Assembly (NCBI RefSeq): GCF_001669775.1
Contig: NZ_LXWK01000011.1
Location: 1,454,031 to 1,518,030, forward strand
Direction: 5' to 3'
DNA: 64,000 bases
Origin: Rheinheimera sp. SA_1
GTDB lineage: Bacteria > Pseudomonadota > Gammaproteobacteria > Enterobacterales > Alteromonadaceae
The position numbers were made by a program, and so were the translations under genes. The notes under the pieces were generated by a model. The model did no database searches, was not told the origin of the DNA, and was given only the letters and a program-made list of their open reading frames with translations. Positions 24,242 through 33,813 of the stretch are shown piece by piece. Every line of letters begins with the position of its first letter. The stretch's first letter is position 1.

Positions 24242-26011
24242 TCAGGCTTGTACGACTAACAACGGCTGCCGCCGACGCGAGACAAAAATGCCGCCTTCGG
24301 CAATTTTCTTTGCTTGTTGTTTTGCCGCAGTGACCAGCGCAGAGACGTCATGATGACTGCGGCATTGCTGTGGGTCTGGTGAAACCAGCCCAACCGCTAA
24401 ACTCAGTAGCGGATAAAAATGCTGACCGCCACTGCGATCATTGGCGGCAAACCCTTTAGCGGCCAGATGTTCGGGTTCGTAATAGAACATAATCCGCTGC
24501 TGAAATTGGCTGACAATCCGGCTGCAACATGCCGTTGCGCCAGGATTATCTTCATCCTCCGGGAACACAATAATAAAATCGTCGCCACCAATATGGCCGA
24601 CAAAATCACAATGACTATTTACTTCTTGCTGGATCACATCAGCCAGCAATTGGATCACCAAATCACCTTTGCTGTAACCATAAAAGTCGTTGTAAGGTTT
24701 AAAGTGATTTAAATCCAGATAAGCCACCGAAAATGGCTGCGTACTCGCCAGCAGCTGATCGATATGGCGATAAATCGGTACGTTGCCCGGCAGCATGGTC
24801 AGCGGATTGGCATAACGCGCTAGCTGTACTTTGTTATCGCTGACCCGCTTCAGTAACTGTCGGATTGAACTGACGCCCAAATAATTGCCATCACGGGTAA
24901 CAATAAAGAACCAGCTTTGGTCGTCATCCGCCGAGGCCGACACCAACTGGCTCACTTCATCCAAAGAAGCTTGTTCATCGACGATAATCGGATTGGCATC
25001 CATACCATCACGCACCGGTTTTTTCTCAAATAACGAGCGGCCATAAGGCTGAGAGAATTTCTCGTACAACGCCACTTTGCTAATCAGGCCAACCGGTTTT
25101 TCACCTTCCAGCACCGCCAGACAATGCAGCTCAGGTCGTTTTTGAAATATTTCAAATACCTGGCTGCTTGGCGTTTGGGCTGAGATGGCCATTTGATCCA
25201 TCACCAAAGGTAAAATCGAGTCGGCATAACTGACACTGCTACTGGCTTGGCTCAGTAACAGATGATGTTGTGGATGTTTTAGAAAACCGGCGGCGGGACG
25301 GCCGAGTAAATAGCCCTGGCCCAAATCAGCGCCCAACTCGCGGCATAATAACAACTCTTCGCTGGTTTCAATGCCTTCAGCCACTACTTTAGAGCCGGTG
25401 GCTTTGGCCAGCGCAATGATGTTTTTCACAAAGGCTTTTTTGGTCGGGTCGCGATGCACTTCGTCGATAAAATAACGATCAATTTTGACGATCTCGGGTT
25501 TCAATTCCGACCAGAGTTTAAGCCCGGAAAAACCACTGCCTAAATCATCAATCGCAATTAAAAAGCCTAACTCGCGGTAATGACAAACCGCGGTCAGCAA
25601 TAAATTGGCGTCATCCACCTGATATTGCTCAGATAACTCAATCACCACCCGGGATGGATCGAGACCGGACTGCTGAATAAGTTGTTTGGTGAGGCCGGTT
25701 GGGTGATCGGAAGTGAGTAATAACAGTGGGTTGACGTTCAAAAACAGTAAACCTTCAACTTTCGCCGCGGCAAAAGCGCTGATACTGATTTTACGGCAAA
25801 GCATTTCCAGCCGCTCCAGCAAACCAAAAGTCATGGCGCTTTTGAATAATAATAACGGCGAATGCAAAGGACTATCGGAAGGCCCGCGGATCAAGGCTTC
25901 ATAGCCCACCAGCTCACCGCTGGTTAAAGATAAAATCGGCTGAAACAACGGTGTTAGCAGCTGCTGATCCAGAATATGCTGCAACTCGGCCAGATGATCA
26001 TTTAACGGCAT
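24242..26011 (-). CDS. EAL-CBS-GGDEF cyclic-di-GMP protein
   Basis: A 589-residue cytoplasmic protein in the order EAL (about 1-250), CBS pair (about 265-400), GGDEF (about 405-580). EAL residues are present: EAL at 38-40, IDDLGSG, and AEGIET; the Asp-Asp metal motif is DDLG rather than the commoner DDFG. The GGDEF active loop is GGDDF in HIGGDDFIIVF, so both activities are possible. CBS domains suggest control by adenine nucleotides. This architecture is known in gammaproteobacteria. It converges on the AraC gene. Confidence 0.92.
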   Translation of the reverse strand: MPLNDHLAELQHILDQQLLTPLFQPILSLTSGELVGYEALIRGPSDSPLHSPLLLFKSAMTFGLLERLEMLCRKISISAFAAAKVEGLLFLNVNPLLLLTSDHPTGLTKQLIQQSGLDPSRVVIELSEQYQVDDANLLLTAVCHYRELGFLIAIDDLGSGFSGLKLWSELKPEIVKIDRYFIDEVHRDPTKKAFVKNIIALAKATGSKVVAEGIETSEELLLCRELGADLGQGYLLGRPAAGFLKHPQHHLLLSQASSSVSYADSILPLVMDQMAISAQTPSSQVFEIFQKRPELHCLAVLEGEKPVGLISKVALYEKFSQPYGRSLFEKKPVRDGMDANPIIVDEQASLDEVSQLVSASADDDQSWFFIVTRDGNYLGVSSIRQLLKRVSDNKVQLARYANPLTMLPGNVPIYRHIDQLLASTQPFSVAYLDLNHFKPYNDFYGYSKGDLVIQLLADVIQQEVNSHCDFVGHIGGDDFIIVFPEDEDNPGATACCSRIVSQFQQRIMFYYEPEHLAAKGFAANDRSGGQHFYPLLSLAVGLVSPDPQQCRSHHDVSALVTAAKQQAKKIAEGGIFVSRRRQPLLVVQA

Positions 26012-26324
26012 GACGAACCCTTTTTAGCACCAGCAAGGCTGGCAGTACCACGAGCTTAGCTATGTACCATTGGGGTATGACACTTTTATGATAATCAGAT
26101 GGTCGGCTGATGTCCGGCGCTGAATTCTGGTTAAAAGCAGACGAAAGGATCTGTTGGATCATCAAGCTGAAACAATAACTTGCGATGCTTTATTGCGGCT
26201 GCAAAACACAATTGACAGCAACAGGATCAATTTTGCGATCCTTGCTGCTTTTTTTTCGGGCAAAACCGAATAATTTCCTGTATATTGTCGCACTATTTTC
26301 AAACCCTAGCTTATCGAGATGACT
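26012..26324. other. Promoter/leader region of EF-G
   Basis: 313 bp between the divergent EAL-GGDEF and EF-G genes. GGATC-AATTTTGC-GATCC (26224-26241) followed by TTGCTGC and eight T's (to 26256) resembles an attenuator-type hairpin about 70-100 bases upstream of the EF-G start; TTCGGGCAAAACCGAA follows it. A perfect TTGACA is at 26212-26217, but no good -10 stands at the usual spacing. Confidence 0.4.
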
Positions 26325-28424
26325 ATGTCAGCAGATTTATCCTTATACAGAAACATTGGTATCTTCGCCCACGTTGATGCCGGCAAAACTACTACTACCG
26401 AGCGTATCCTGAAACTGACCGGTAAAATCCATAAGATAGGTGAAGTTCACGAAGGTGAATCTACCACTGACTTCATGGTACAAGAAGCTGAGCGCGGTAT
26501 TACGATCCAGTCAGCAGCTGTAACTTGTTTCTGGAAAGGTCACCGTTTCAACGTTATCGATACCCCAGGCCACGTTGACTTCACCGTTGAAGTTTACCGT
26601 TCTCTGAAAGTATTAGACGGTGGTATCGGTGTATTCTGTGGTTCAGGCGGTGTTGAACCTCAGTCAGAAACCAACTGGCGTTATGCCAACGATGCGAAAG
26701 TATCGCGTCTGATCTTCGTTAACAAGTTAGACCGTATCGGTGCTGACTTCATCCGCGTGACAGAACAAGTTAAAAACGTCCTGGGCGCTCAGCCACTGAT
26801 CATGACTTTACCAATCGGCCGTGAAGACACTTTCGTTGGCGTGGTTGACCTGTTAACTGAAAAAGCTTACGTGTGGGATGATTCTGGCAAGCCAGAAAAC
26901 TACGAAATATTGGATATCCCAGCGGATATGGCAGATGACGTTGCGATGTACCGTGACCAGTTAGTTGAAACTGCCGTGGAACAAGACGATGACCTGTTGA
27001 TGGCTTATATGGAAGGTGAACAACCGACTGTTGAACAGATCAAAGCCTGTATCCGTAAAGGTACCCGTGAATTGGCATTCTTCCCAACTTACTGTGGTTC
27101 TGCCTTCAAAAACAAAGGTATGCAGTTAGTACTGGACGCAGTTGTTGATTATTTACCATCACCAACTGAAGTAAACCCACAGCCACTGACTGACGAAGAA
27201 GGTGCTCCAAATGGCCAATACGCAATCGTATCTGCTGACGAGCCATTCCGCGCTTTAGCATTCAAAATCATGGATGACCGTTTCGGCGCCCTGACCTTTA
27301 TCCGGATTTACTCTGGTGTTCTGAACAAGGGTGATACCTTACTGAACTCTTTCACCGGTAAAACCGAGCGTATCGGCCGGATGGTTGAGATGAACGCAAA
27401 CGACCGTACTGACCTGACGTCCGCTCAGGCTGGTGACATCATTGCGTTAGTGGGTCTGAAGAACAACACGCAAACTGGTCACACTCTGTGTGATCCAAAA
27501 CACGAATGTACTTTAGAACCGATGATCTTCCCAGAGCCAGTAATCTCTATCTCTGTAACACCAAAAGATAAAGGTTCTGTTGAGAAAATGAGTATCGCCA
27601 TCGGTAAGATGGTGTCAGAAGATCCAACTTTCCGCGTAGAGACTGATGTTGATTCAGGCGAAACGATTCTGAAAGGCATGGGTGAACTGCACTTAGATAT
27701 CAAAGTAGACATCCTGAAACGTACTTACGGTGTTGAATTAGTCGTTGGTCAACCACAGGTTGCTTACCGCGAAACCATCACCCGTGAAGTTGAAGACAGC
27801 TACACCCACAAGAAACAATCTGGTGGTTCAGGTCAATACGGTAAAATCGACTACCGCATTCGTCCGGGCGAGCAAGGTTCAGGCTTCAAGTTCATCTCTG
27901 CCACTGTTGGTGGTAGCGTTCCAAAAGAATTTATGCCAGCCATCGAGAAGGGTTTTGCTTCAATGATGAGCACAGGTACTTTAGCGGGCTTCCCGGTATT
28001 AGACGTTGAAGTTGAAGTATTCGACGGTGGTTTCCACGCAGTTGACTCATCAGCTATCGCGTTCGAAATCGCTGCGAAAGGCGCTTTCCGTCAGTCAATT
28101 CCAAAAGCTGGCGCACAACTGCTTGAGCCAATCATGAAAGTTGACGTGTTCACCCCAGAAGATCACGTAGGTGATGTGATCGGCGACTTAAACCGTCGTC
28201 GTGGCATGATCTCTGGTCAGGAAGCTGGCGTAACTGGCGTTCGGATCAAAGGTGACGTACCACTGTCTGAGATGTTCGGTTATATCTCTACACTGCGTAC
28301 TATGACTTCTGGTCGTGGTCAGTTCTCGATGGAATTCTCTCACTATGCTCCATGTCCACAAAACGTGGCTGATGCTGTGATCCAGAAAGAAAAAGAAAAG
28401 AAAGCTGCCGCTGCTAAGAACTAA
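26325..28424 (+). CDS. fusA: Translation elongation factor G, stand-alone paralogue type
   Basis: A ~699-residue translational GTPase that drives tRNA-mRNA translocation. The GTP-binding motifs are intact: [14 protein letters not shown] near residue 16, DTPGHVDF near 84 and NKLD near 138. Domain II follows, and domains III-V contain GMGELHLDI and [13 protein letters not shown]. It is not in the usual rpsL-rpsG-fusA-tuf operon but alone, as is common for the second EF-G of Shewanella/Vibrio-type bacteria, so I take it to be that paralogue. Codon use is clearly that of a highly expressed gene. I prefer the ATG at 26325 (GAG six bases upstream) to that at 26319. Confidence 0.95.
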   Translation: MSADLSLYRNIGIFAHVDAGKTTTTERILKLTGKIHKIGEVHEGESTTDFMVQEAERGITIQSAAVTCFWKGHRFNVIDTPGHVDFTVEVYRSLKVLDGGIGVFCGSGGVEPQSETNWRYANDAKVSRLIFVNKLDRIGADFIRVTEQVKNVLGAQPLIMTLPIGREDTFVGVVDLLTEKAYVWDDSGKPENYEILDIPADMADDVAMYRDQLVETAVEQDDDLLMAYMEGEQPTVEQIKACIRKGTRELAFFPTYCGSAFKNKGMQLVLDAVVDYLPSPTEVNPQPLTDEEGAPNGQYAIVSADEPFRALAFKIMDDRFGALTFIRIYSGVLNKGDTLLNSFTGKTERIGRMVEMNANDRTDLTSAQAGDIIALVGLKNNTQTGHTLCDPKHECTLEPMIFPEPVISISVTPKDKGSVEKMSIAIGKMVSEDPTFRVETDVDSGETILKGMGELHLDIKVDILKRTYGVELVVGQPQVAYRETITREVEDSYTHKKQSGGSGQYGKIDYRIRPGEQGSGFKFISATVGGSVPKEFMPAIEKGFASMMSTGTLAGFPVLDVEVEVFDGGFHAVDSSAIAFEIAAKGAFRQSIPKAGAQLLEPIMKVDVFTPEDHVGDVIGDLNRRRGMISGQEAGVTGVRIKGDVPLSEMFGYISTLRTMTSGRGQFSMEFSHYAPCPQNVADAVIQKEKEKKAAAAKN

Positions 28425-28446
28425 TTAGCCGTTAGCTGATAAAAAA

Positions 28447-28478
28447 GCCCCGCTGGTGCACACCGCGGGGCTTTTTTT
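28447..28478. terminator. Intrinsic terminator of EF-G, probably bidirectional
   Basis: GCCCCGC and GCGGGGC (28447-28453 and 28465-28471) enclose an 11-base loop, preceded by six A's and followed by seven T's. It lies in the gap between EF-G and the convergent aldo/keto reductase gene and could stop both. Confidence 0.9.
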
Positions 28479-28520
28479 ATGGTTTAAAACTGATCGTGCT
28501 GCAGCACTGTGATCTGCCTG

Positions 28521-29537
28521 TTAACGCTGGTCAACGGGCAAAGGTGCGTCCGGATGTACCAGCTGTTCATGGCGTAATTGATGCCAGAAGTCAGCCGGCA
28601 CCACAGTTTTTAGCGCGGCACTGTCTTCCGCAATCCGCCCTGGTTTGCTGGCGCCAGGGATCACCGCCACCACTGCGGGGTTTGCCAGCGCAAACTGCAA
28701 ACCAGCAGCTTTGATATTGATGCCGTATTGGTCAGCCAGTGCTTTAATTTTTGCGACTTTTTGGATGATCGCCGCAGGAGCCGGCGCATATTCAAAATTC
28801 GGCCCGCCAACCAAGGCGCCGGAACTATAAGGGCCACCAACCACGATCCCTAACCCTTGTTGCTGCACTTTTGGCATGACCCGTTGCAAAGCATGTTGAT
28901 GATCCAGCAGCGTATAACGGCCAGCCAGCAGGAATCCATCCGGTTGTGGTTCAGCCAGATCCAACAATAATTCAATAGGTTCAACCCGATTGACGCCTAA
29001 GCCCCAAGCTTTGATCACGCCTTCATCGCGTAGCCTGTCTAACACTTTAAAAGCACCTTTGCGGGCGCTTTCAAACATGCTGAGCCATTCGTCGCCATAG
29101 AAATCCTGTGCGATGTCATGCACCCAGACAATTTCAATCTGGTCGGTTTTCAGTCGTTTTAAACTGTCTTCAATCGACCGTAACGTTGCATCGGCGGAGT
29201 AGTCGTTGACGATTTTATTTGAACGGCCGTATTTAAACACCTCGCCCTTTTCACCCAAATCACGGGCGCTGACTTCTTCAATTTCGTCCAGTACCAGCCG
29301 GCCTACTTTGGTGCTGATCACATAATCTTGTCGCGGCCTCCCTGCTAGCGCTTCGCCCATGCGGATTTCGGCCAAACCTGCGCCATAAAAAGGCGCGTTG
29401 TCGAAATAACGGATGCCGTCATTCCATGCGGCATCGACGGTCGCGCGGGCTTCCTGCTCTGGAATATCGCGGAACATATTACCAAGCGGGGCGGTACCAA
29501 AACCCAGCTTGCCAGGAAGAAGATCTTTTAGTGCCAT
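28521..29537 (-). CDS. Aldo/keto reductase (D-threo-aldose dehydrogenase-like)
   Basis: A 338-residue NAD(P)-dependent oxidoreductase with the AKR barrel. Visible motifs include FGTAPLGNMFRD, the catalytic Tyr in YFDNAPFYGAGLAEIRMGEAL, Lys in VISTKVGRL and His in IVWVHD, with a C-terminal cofactor-binding IPGASKPGRI. The pattern is closest to the D-threo-aldose 1-dehydrogenase/L-fucose dehydrogenase branch; the substrate remains open. The ATG at 29537 is chosen for the strong GAGGAG upstream; an upstream frame extension has no such support. It follows the ene-reductase gene on the same strand. Confidence 0.9.
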   Translation of the reverse strand: MALKDLLPGKLGFGTAPLGNMFRDIPEQEARATVDAAWNDGIRYFDNAPFYGAGLAEIRMGEALAGRPRQDYVISTKVGRLVLDEIEEVSARDLGEKGEVFKYGRSNKIVNDYSADATLRSIEDSLKRLKTDQIEIVWVHDIAQDFYGDEWLSMFESARKGAFKVLDRLRDEGVIKAWGLGVNRVEPIELLLDLAEPQPDGFLLAGRYTLLDHQHALQRVMPKVQQQGLGIVVGGPYSSGALVGGPNFEYAPAPAAIIQKVAKIKALADQYGINIKAAGLQFALANPAVVAVIPGASKPGRIAEDSAALKTVVPADFWHQLRHEQLVHPDAPLPVDQR

Positions 29538-29617
29538 GATGTGCTCCTCAGGTTTTTGGGAGAGACGATGTCTCTCCGGGTTATCGCGCTGATTTAATTG
29601 CAAAAATTGCTATTTAC

Positions 29618-30763
29618 TTAAATTTTGCTTTTATGCAGGGTTTCGTAATCGGTATAACCAAGATGATTACCCCCAAAAAAAGTTGTTCTATCGCCTGCAT
29701 TGTAAGGACCGTTTTGGGCGATCCGGGCCGGTAAGTCCGGGTTTGCAACAAAAGGTCGGCCAAAACTAACAGCATCGGCCTTGCCAGCTTTCACCCAGGC
29801 CTCAGCCTCTTCCGGCGAGAACTCACCATTGACGATAAAAGGGCCATCAAAAGCTTTACGCATGTTCTGCACTATCGCAGCGCCGGTGCCCACATTTTCT
29901 TCACTGCTGACATGAGAATTCGGCCGCACTACATGTAAATAGGCTAGTCCTTTTCCTGCCAAAGCTTTTGCCGCTGCGGTATACAACGCATTGGGATCGC
30001 TGTCATAACTACCGCCAACACCGTCAATTGGCGTTAAACGTACACCGATACGGGAAGCAGGTAGTACTTCAAGCAGAGCATCTACGACCTCTGTTAATAA
30101 GCGGATGCGGTTTTCAATAGAGCCACCGTATTCATCTGATCTTTTGTTCACTGAATCACGCAGGAACTGGTCAATCAGGTAGCCATTGGCGGCATGAAAC
30201 TCAACACCATCGAAATTTGCCTTGGCTGCCATCACCGCTGCATGCTGATAGTCTTTTACGATCTGCTTAATTTCTGCTTTGGTCAGCTCGCGAGCCTCCG
30301 GGTGCGGCAATACCGGACCGTCCGGATGATAATCGCCGACAAAGGCCATACCGGTTGGCGTCCAGGCGCTGGCAGAAACAGGCGTCTGGTTGCCTGGCTG
30401 AAACACCTGATGTGACACACCACCGACATGCCATAACTGATTAAAAATCCGACCGCCCATATTGTGTACGGCGTCGGTCACCAGCTTCCAGCTTTCCACT
30501 TGTTCTTCAGTGTAGATCCCCGGTGTCCAGGCATACCCCTGACCTTGCTGACTGATTTGCGTGGCCTCTGAAATAATCAGCCCGGCACTGGCACGCTGCG
30601 CATAATACAAAGCATGTAACGGCGTTTGGGTGTGCCCTGCGGCATTCGAGCGGGAACGGGTCAAAGGCGCCATAAAAATTCTGTTTGGCAGGGTGAAACG
30701 GCCAATTTGCACGGGCGAAAATAATGCTTGTTCTGCGGTTTGCGTTGCTGCTGCGTTGTTCAT
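29618..30763 (-). CDS. Old Yellow Enzyme-family alkene reductase (NemA-like)
   Basis: A 381-residue FMN-dependent ene-reductase that reduces activated C=C bonds and often nitro compounds or N-ethylmaleimide. The OYE signature is clear: GRFTLPNRIFMAPLTRSR at the start, the substrate-binding/catalytic region HAANGYLIDQFLRDSVNKR near 180 and GGSIENRIR after it. The ATG at 30763 follows AGGA; an upstream ATG at 30781 is less likely. It is divergent from a LysR regulator and probably co-transcribed with the aldo/keto reductase 80 bases downstream, an electrophile-detoxification pair. Confidence 0.93.
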   Translation of the reverse strand: MNNAAATQTAEQALFSPVQIGRFTLPNRIFMAPLTRSRSNAAGHTQTPLHALYYAQRASAGLIISEATQISQQGQGYAWTPGIYTEEQVESWKLVTDAVHNMGGRIFNQLWHVGGVSHQVFQPGNQTPVSASAWTPTGMAFVGDYHPDGPVLPHPEARELTKAEIKQIVKDYQHAAVMAAKANFDGVEFHAANGYLIDQFLRDSVNKRSDEYGGSIENRIRLLTEVVDALLEVLPASRIGVRLTPIDGVGGSYDSDPNALYTAAAKALAGKGLAYLHVVRPNSHVSSEENVGTGAAIVQNMRKAFDGPFIVNGEFSPEEAEAWVKAGKADAVSFGRPFVANPDLPARIAQNGPYNAGDRTTFFGGNHLGYTDYETLHKSKI

Positions 30764-30873
30764 GTTGGGATCCTCATTCAATTCAAAAATTGGTTAAACA
30801 TCGGTGTTGGTTCTGCGGGAGCCTGTTCACACTGCGCCCCTTTGATGAAACCAAGCATGCGCCCAACCCAGAT

Positions 30874-30897
30874 ATTCAACTAATTTATTTATTGAAT
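30874..30897. promoter_or_regulatory. Candidate LysR-type operator
   Basis: ATTCAA and TTGAAT form an inverted repeat with a 12-bp centre, containing a T-N11-A type core, in the 163-bp region between the divergent ene-reductase and LysR genes. LysR-family proteins commonly bind such sites in shared divergent promoters. Confidence 0.5.
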
Positions 30898-30926
30898 TTA
30901 AGATATGTTGCTGACAGTATATCTGG

Positions 30927-31844
30927 ATGAAATACGATCTGAATTTATTCCCGGTTTTCCTCGCAATGATGGAAGAACGAAACGTCACCCGTGCTGCCGA
31001 GCGGCTTGGGATGACCCAACCTGCCCTGTCCAATGCGCTGACCAGGCTCCGCACACTACTCAAAGATCCGCTGTTTATCCGCGAGCGTTATGGCATGCAG
31101 CCGACACAAAAAGCGGAAGAATTGGCACCGATCATTGCCGCAGCTTTGGCCAGCATGGACGACGTTATTCTTGGCCAGCAAGACTTCGATCCGGCGAACA
31201 CCAAACAACTCGTCACCATTGCCCCAAACAGCTATGTCGAGTTTGTGCTGATGCCGGCCATCGTGGCGCAGCTACGCGACAGAGCGCCAGGGATCCGACT
31301 GCGGCTGACGCCCTTTGGCACGGATTTAGCCGAAACAGGGGTAATTTCAGGATCAACGACCATGGTGATTGGCCGTATCACCGAACCACCGGATAATCTG
31401 GTGGTGCAACATCTGATGGATGATGGTCTTGCTTGTGTGGTGCGCGCGGATCACCCCACCATCTCCGATCAGATTTCGGTCGCTCAGTACGAGCACCTGA
31501 AGCATGTCAATATGTTACCGCCGGGGCGGTTAAAAGCGGGTTTATTTCAGCTGCTGGAGCGCAAAGGCTTAAAACGCGAAGTGGTGGTTTCAGTGACACA
31601 TTTTCTGGCCATTCCGGAAATTATTGCCGTCACCGATTACTGCGCCACGATCCCCCGCCAAATCTGTTTACGGCTAGCGTCAGATCCGCGGTTAAAAGTG
31701 TTACCAGCCCCGGTTGATTTAGGCACCTTCCCGGTCGAAATGGCCTGGCACGTGCGCTACCGGCACGATCCAGCGCATCGATGGTTGCGTACGCTTATTA
31801 CTGAAATAGCGACTAACACTGCGGCAAGTGTAGCCGCGCTTTAA
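30927..31844 (+). CDS. LysR-family transcriptional regulator
   Basis: A 305-residue regulator with an N-terminal winged HTH (residues 5-65, FLAMMEERNVTRAAERLGMT and LSNALTRLR) and a C-terminal periplasmic-binding-like effector domain (about 90-300). It belongs to the branch with the sequence RDPLF-like 'KDPLFIRERYGMQPT'. Start ATG at 30927 fits the family, although the ribosome site is weak. Divergent from the OYE-AKR operon, so it probably controls that pair in response to an electrophile or similar ligand. Confidence 0.92.
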   Translation: MKYDLNLFPVFLAMMEERNVTRAAERLGMTQPALSNALTRLRTLLKDPLFIRERYGMQPTQKAEELAPIIAAALASMDDVILGQQDFDPANTKQLVTIAPNSYVEFVLMPAIVAQLRDRAPGIRLRLTPFGTDLAETGVISGSTTMVIGRITEPPDNLVVQHLMDDGLACVVRADHPTISDQISVAQYEHLKHVNMLPPGRLKAGLFQLLERKGLKREVVVSVTHFLAIPEIIAVTDYCATIPRQICLRLASDPRLKVLPAPVDLGTFPVEMAWHVRYRHDPAHRWLRTLITEIATNTAASVAAL

Positions 31845-31891
31845 CAAAAAACTACAGCCAAAACAGCCGCTAACTGCAATAGGCTCCCCCT

Positions 31892-32305
31892 TCATTTTTC
31901 ACAGAAATGCTGTCGCAATGCATCCAGACCTCCCTCGTAAATACCCTGGATCAATTCGATGGCATCTTCGTCCGGAATACCCATGGCGTTAAATTCGCCT
32001 GACCATTCCACCCGGACGTTATCCGAAACTGATTTAACCTGCATCGCCGATACATAGTTCGCCACCGGAAAAGGTGTCTCCAGAATTTGGTAACTAAAAG
32101 TCATCGCTTTTTCGTCAAAAGTTAACAGTTGTTCGACGATAATTCCGCCAACAATGGTCTGAAGGCGGCGAAGCCGCCCACCACCTTCCAGAGCTGAATG
32201 TGAAACGTAAGGCAGCCACTGTGGCAACGAATTAAAACCGCCAAGCAACTGCCAGACGCTGGCTGCTGGGGCAGGAATATCGACAAACGCGAATGCTGTT
32301 AGCAC
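31892..32305 (-). CDS. SRPBCC-family protein (polyketide cyclase-like)
   Basis: A 137-residue START/Bet v1-like fold protein. The first strand and helix (AFVDIPAPAASVWQLLGGFNSLPQWLPYV) and the later SYQILETPFPVANYV strand are typical of the SRPBCC polyketide-cyclase/dehydrase group, which binds a hydrophobic ligand in a cavity. It starts with GTG at 32305 behind GGGGAA. No signal peptide. It is followed on the same strand, upstream, by the VOC and ABM genes, so a shared role with them is plausible but undefined. Confidence 0.85.
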   Translation of the reverse strand: MLTAFAFVDIPAPAASVWQLLGGFNSLPQWLPYVSHSALEGGGRLRRLQTIVGGIIVEQLLTFDEKAMTFSYQILETPFPVANYVSAMQVKSVSDNVRVEWSGEFNAMGIPDEDAIELIQGIYEGGLDALRQHFCEK

Positions 32306-32395
32306 TGGACTTCCCCGTGTTTACCAACCCAACACCAGCAACCCGGTTGGCATAGCTGGCTTGTTGTAAAATAACCCCTAAACCTAAATAAATTG

Positions 32396-33163
32396 CTATT
32401 TGATGTTCTGGTATTTTTGATCATGAGCTTGTTTGGCTTGTTCAAATAATTGCTTCACAGGTGCTTTCACCTGATTAAATTCGAGCTGCTCGCCTTCCGG
32501 CCCTTTGCAATAAGCCAAAGCCCAGCCATTGGATTTGCCTTCGGTAATTTCTAAGGCGTTGCCTTCGACTGGCGCCTTGAGTCGCTCGTTTTCAGACGTG
32601 GCCAATACATTGCGATTGCAACGAACATTGTTCATCCCCAGTGCTTTTGCTTCTTTTTCCAAATCAGCGATAAATTGATCAAAATCCGCATCCTCTTTAA
32701 TTTGAAACGACACATGCATATTGGTCGGAAAGGAGGGGGCGGTATTTTCGTGGCCGGGCGCAAAGGTTCCTTCAGTCCAGGGTTGCTGCACCGCATCACG
32801 ATATTGCAGCAGTTCGACCACAACATTTTTAAACTGAATAAACACCACATCAAGTCGCTGGTCGCCACTGCGTAAATTGGGGACACCAATAGCACGAGGG
32901 TTTACACCTCGCGCTTTTGCATTTAAATCATCAATCTGCATCAAGGTGTTATGAATTTGATCGCCTTGAAAATCGCCATCCCGCATCACTTCAGTTCCCC
33001 CTAAAACCTGGGTATAGAACTTGTGGGCCCGGTCAATATTTTTAACCGTAATCCCAAAATGTTGTACACCATCCATCCGGGCTGCAACTGAGCTTGCAGC
33101 CTCGGCGAAGTAAGGTGTGATACTGCACGACACAAGAACCAGCGTGACATATGGTGCTTTCAT
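32396..33163 (-). CDS. Exported VOC-superfamily (glyoxalase-like) protein
   Basis: A 255-residue protein with an N-terminal signal peptide (KAPYVTLVLVSCSITPYFAEAAS) followed by a vicinal-oxygen-chelate domain beginning GVQHFGITVKNIDRAHKFYTQVLGG. The first metal-ligand His (QHFGITV) is present, and a Glu is found in the VVELLQYR strand. VOC enzymes include dioxygenases, glyoxalases and lyases; the substrate is unknown. Export is unusual for the family. The ATG follows GGAGG. It lies 31 bases downstream of the exported ABM protein gene. Confidence 0.85.
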   Translation of the reverse strand: MKAPYVTLVLVSCSITPYFAEAASSVAARMDGVQHFGITVKNIDRAHKFYTQVLGGTEVMRDGDFQGDQIHNTLMQIDDLNAKARGVNPRAIGVPNLRSGDQRLDVVFIQFKNVVVELLQYRDAVQQPWTEGTFAPGHENTAPSFPTNMHVSFQIKEDADFDQFIADLEKEAKALGMNNVRCNRNVLATSENERLKAPVEGNALEITEGKSNGWALAYCKGPEGEQLEFNQVKAPVKQLFEQAKQAHDQKYQNIK

Positions 33164-33194
33164 TTTCGCGCGCCTCCGAAGTAAACCGGCTTTG

Positions 33195-33632
33195 TTAATT
33201 TTGAGGTGCGACTATATCCACACCAGACTCAACAAAATGAAATGGTGTGGCCACCAACTGCACTGAGGCCAACTCTCCGACAATTTTCGCCCATGCTGAA
33301 ACATGAGATGACTGCACATGAAAGTCGAACGCCGCTTTATCATCAAAGTGTTCGTACCACATAAACTGCAGCGGATTTTGGTGCGACTGATGCAGCTGAT
33401 AAATCTTCAGCCCGGCTTCGGCCCGACTTTTTTCGATTAACGGCAGTGTTTCTTGTACGAACTGTGCAAAATGCTGTGGCTTGACCGTAATGGTCGCCAT
33501 CACCACATAGGTTGATGCAGGCTTGTTTTGGCTTAGCGATTTCTCCGCCGCAACTGCAATATTGCCTGCTCCATTCAGCAGCAAAGCGATACCAACAAGA
33601 ACAAAGCCGGCTAGTTTTAACCTGATCATCAT
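33195..33632 (-). CDS. Exported ABM-domain (quinol monooxygenase-like) protein
   Basis: A 145-residue protein with a signal peptide (residues 1-29, LAGFVLVGIALLLNGAGNIAVAAEK) and an antibiotic-biosynthesis-monooxygenase ferredoxin-like domain, recognised by VVMATITVKPQHFAQFVQETLPLIEKSRAE and FMWYEHFDDKAAFDFHVQSSHV. YgiN-type members oxidise quinols without a cofactor. Start ATG at 33632 is supported by GAGGAGG upstream. First gene of the ABM-VOC-SRPBCC series; the large regulator gene upstream is transcribed the same way after a 181-bp gap. Confidence 0.87.
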   Translation of the reverse strand: MMIRLKLAGFVLVGIALLLNGAGNIAVAAEKSLSQNKPASTYVVMATITVKPQHFAQFVQETLPLIEKSRAEAGLKIYQLHQSHQNPLQFMWYEHFDDKAAFDFHVQSSHVSAWAKIVGELASVQLVATPFHFVESGVDIVAPQN

Positions 33633-33813
33633 GATGAGCCTCCTCTTCAGATGTTCCGCTTGTTGTGACGTGACTCGAGCTAATCAGGCTATAAATGTAG
33701 GGGCTATCACGAAACTGAGGAAGTTAAGAGATGTTAAATTCAGTGAAGTCTTGGGCAACAAAACGATGGCTGATTTCGCAGTAATTGGCAGGGTTCCAAC
33801 TTGCTTGATCTGC

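Noticed and set aside
26325..28424. The main fusA of the str operon
   Set aside because: rpsL, rpsG and tuf are not adjacent. It stands alone between unrelated genes, as second EF-G genes do; only the full genome can settle this.
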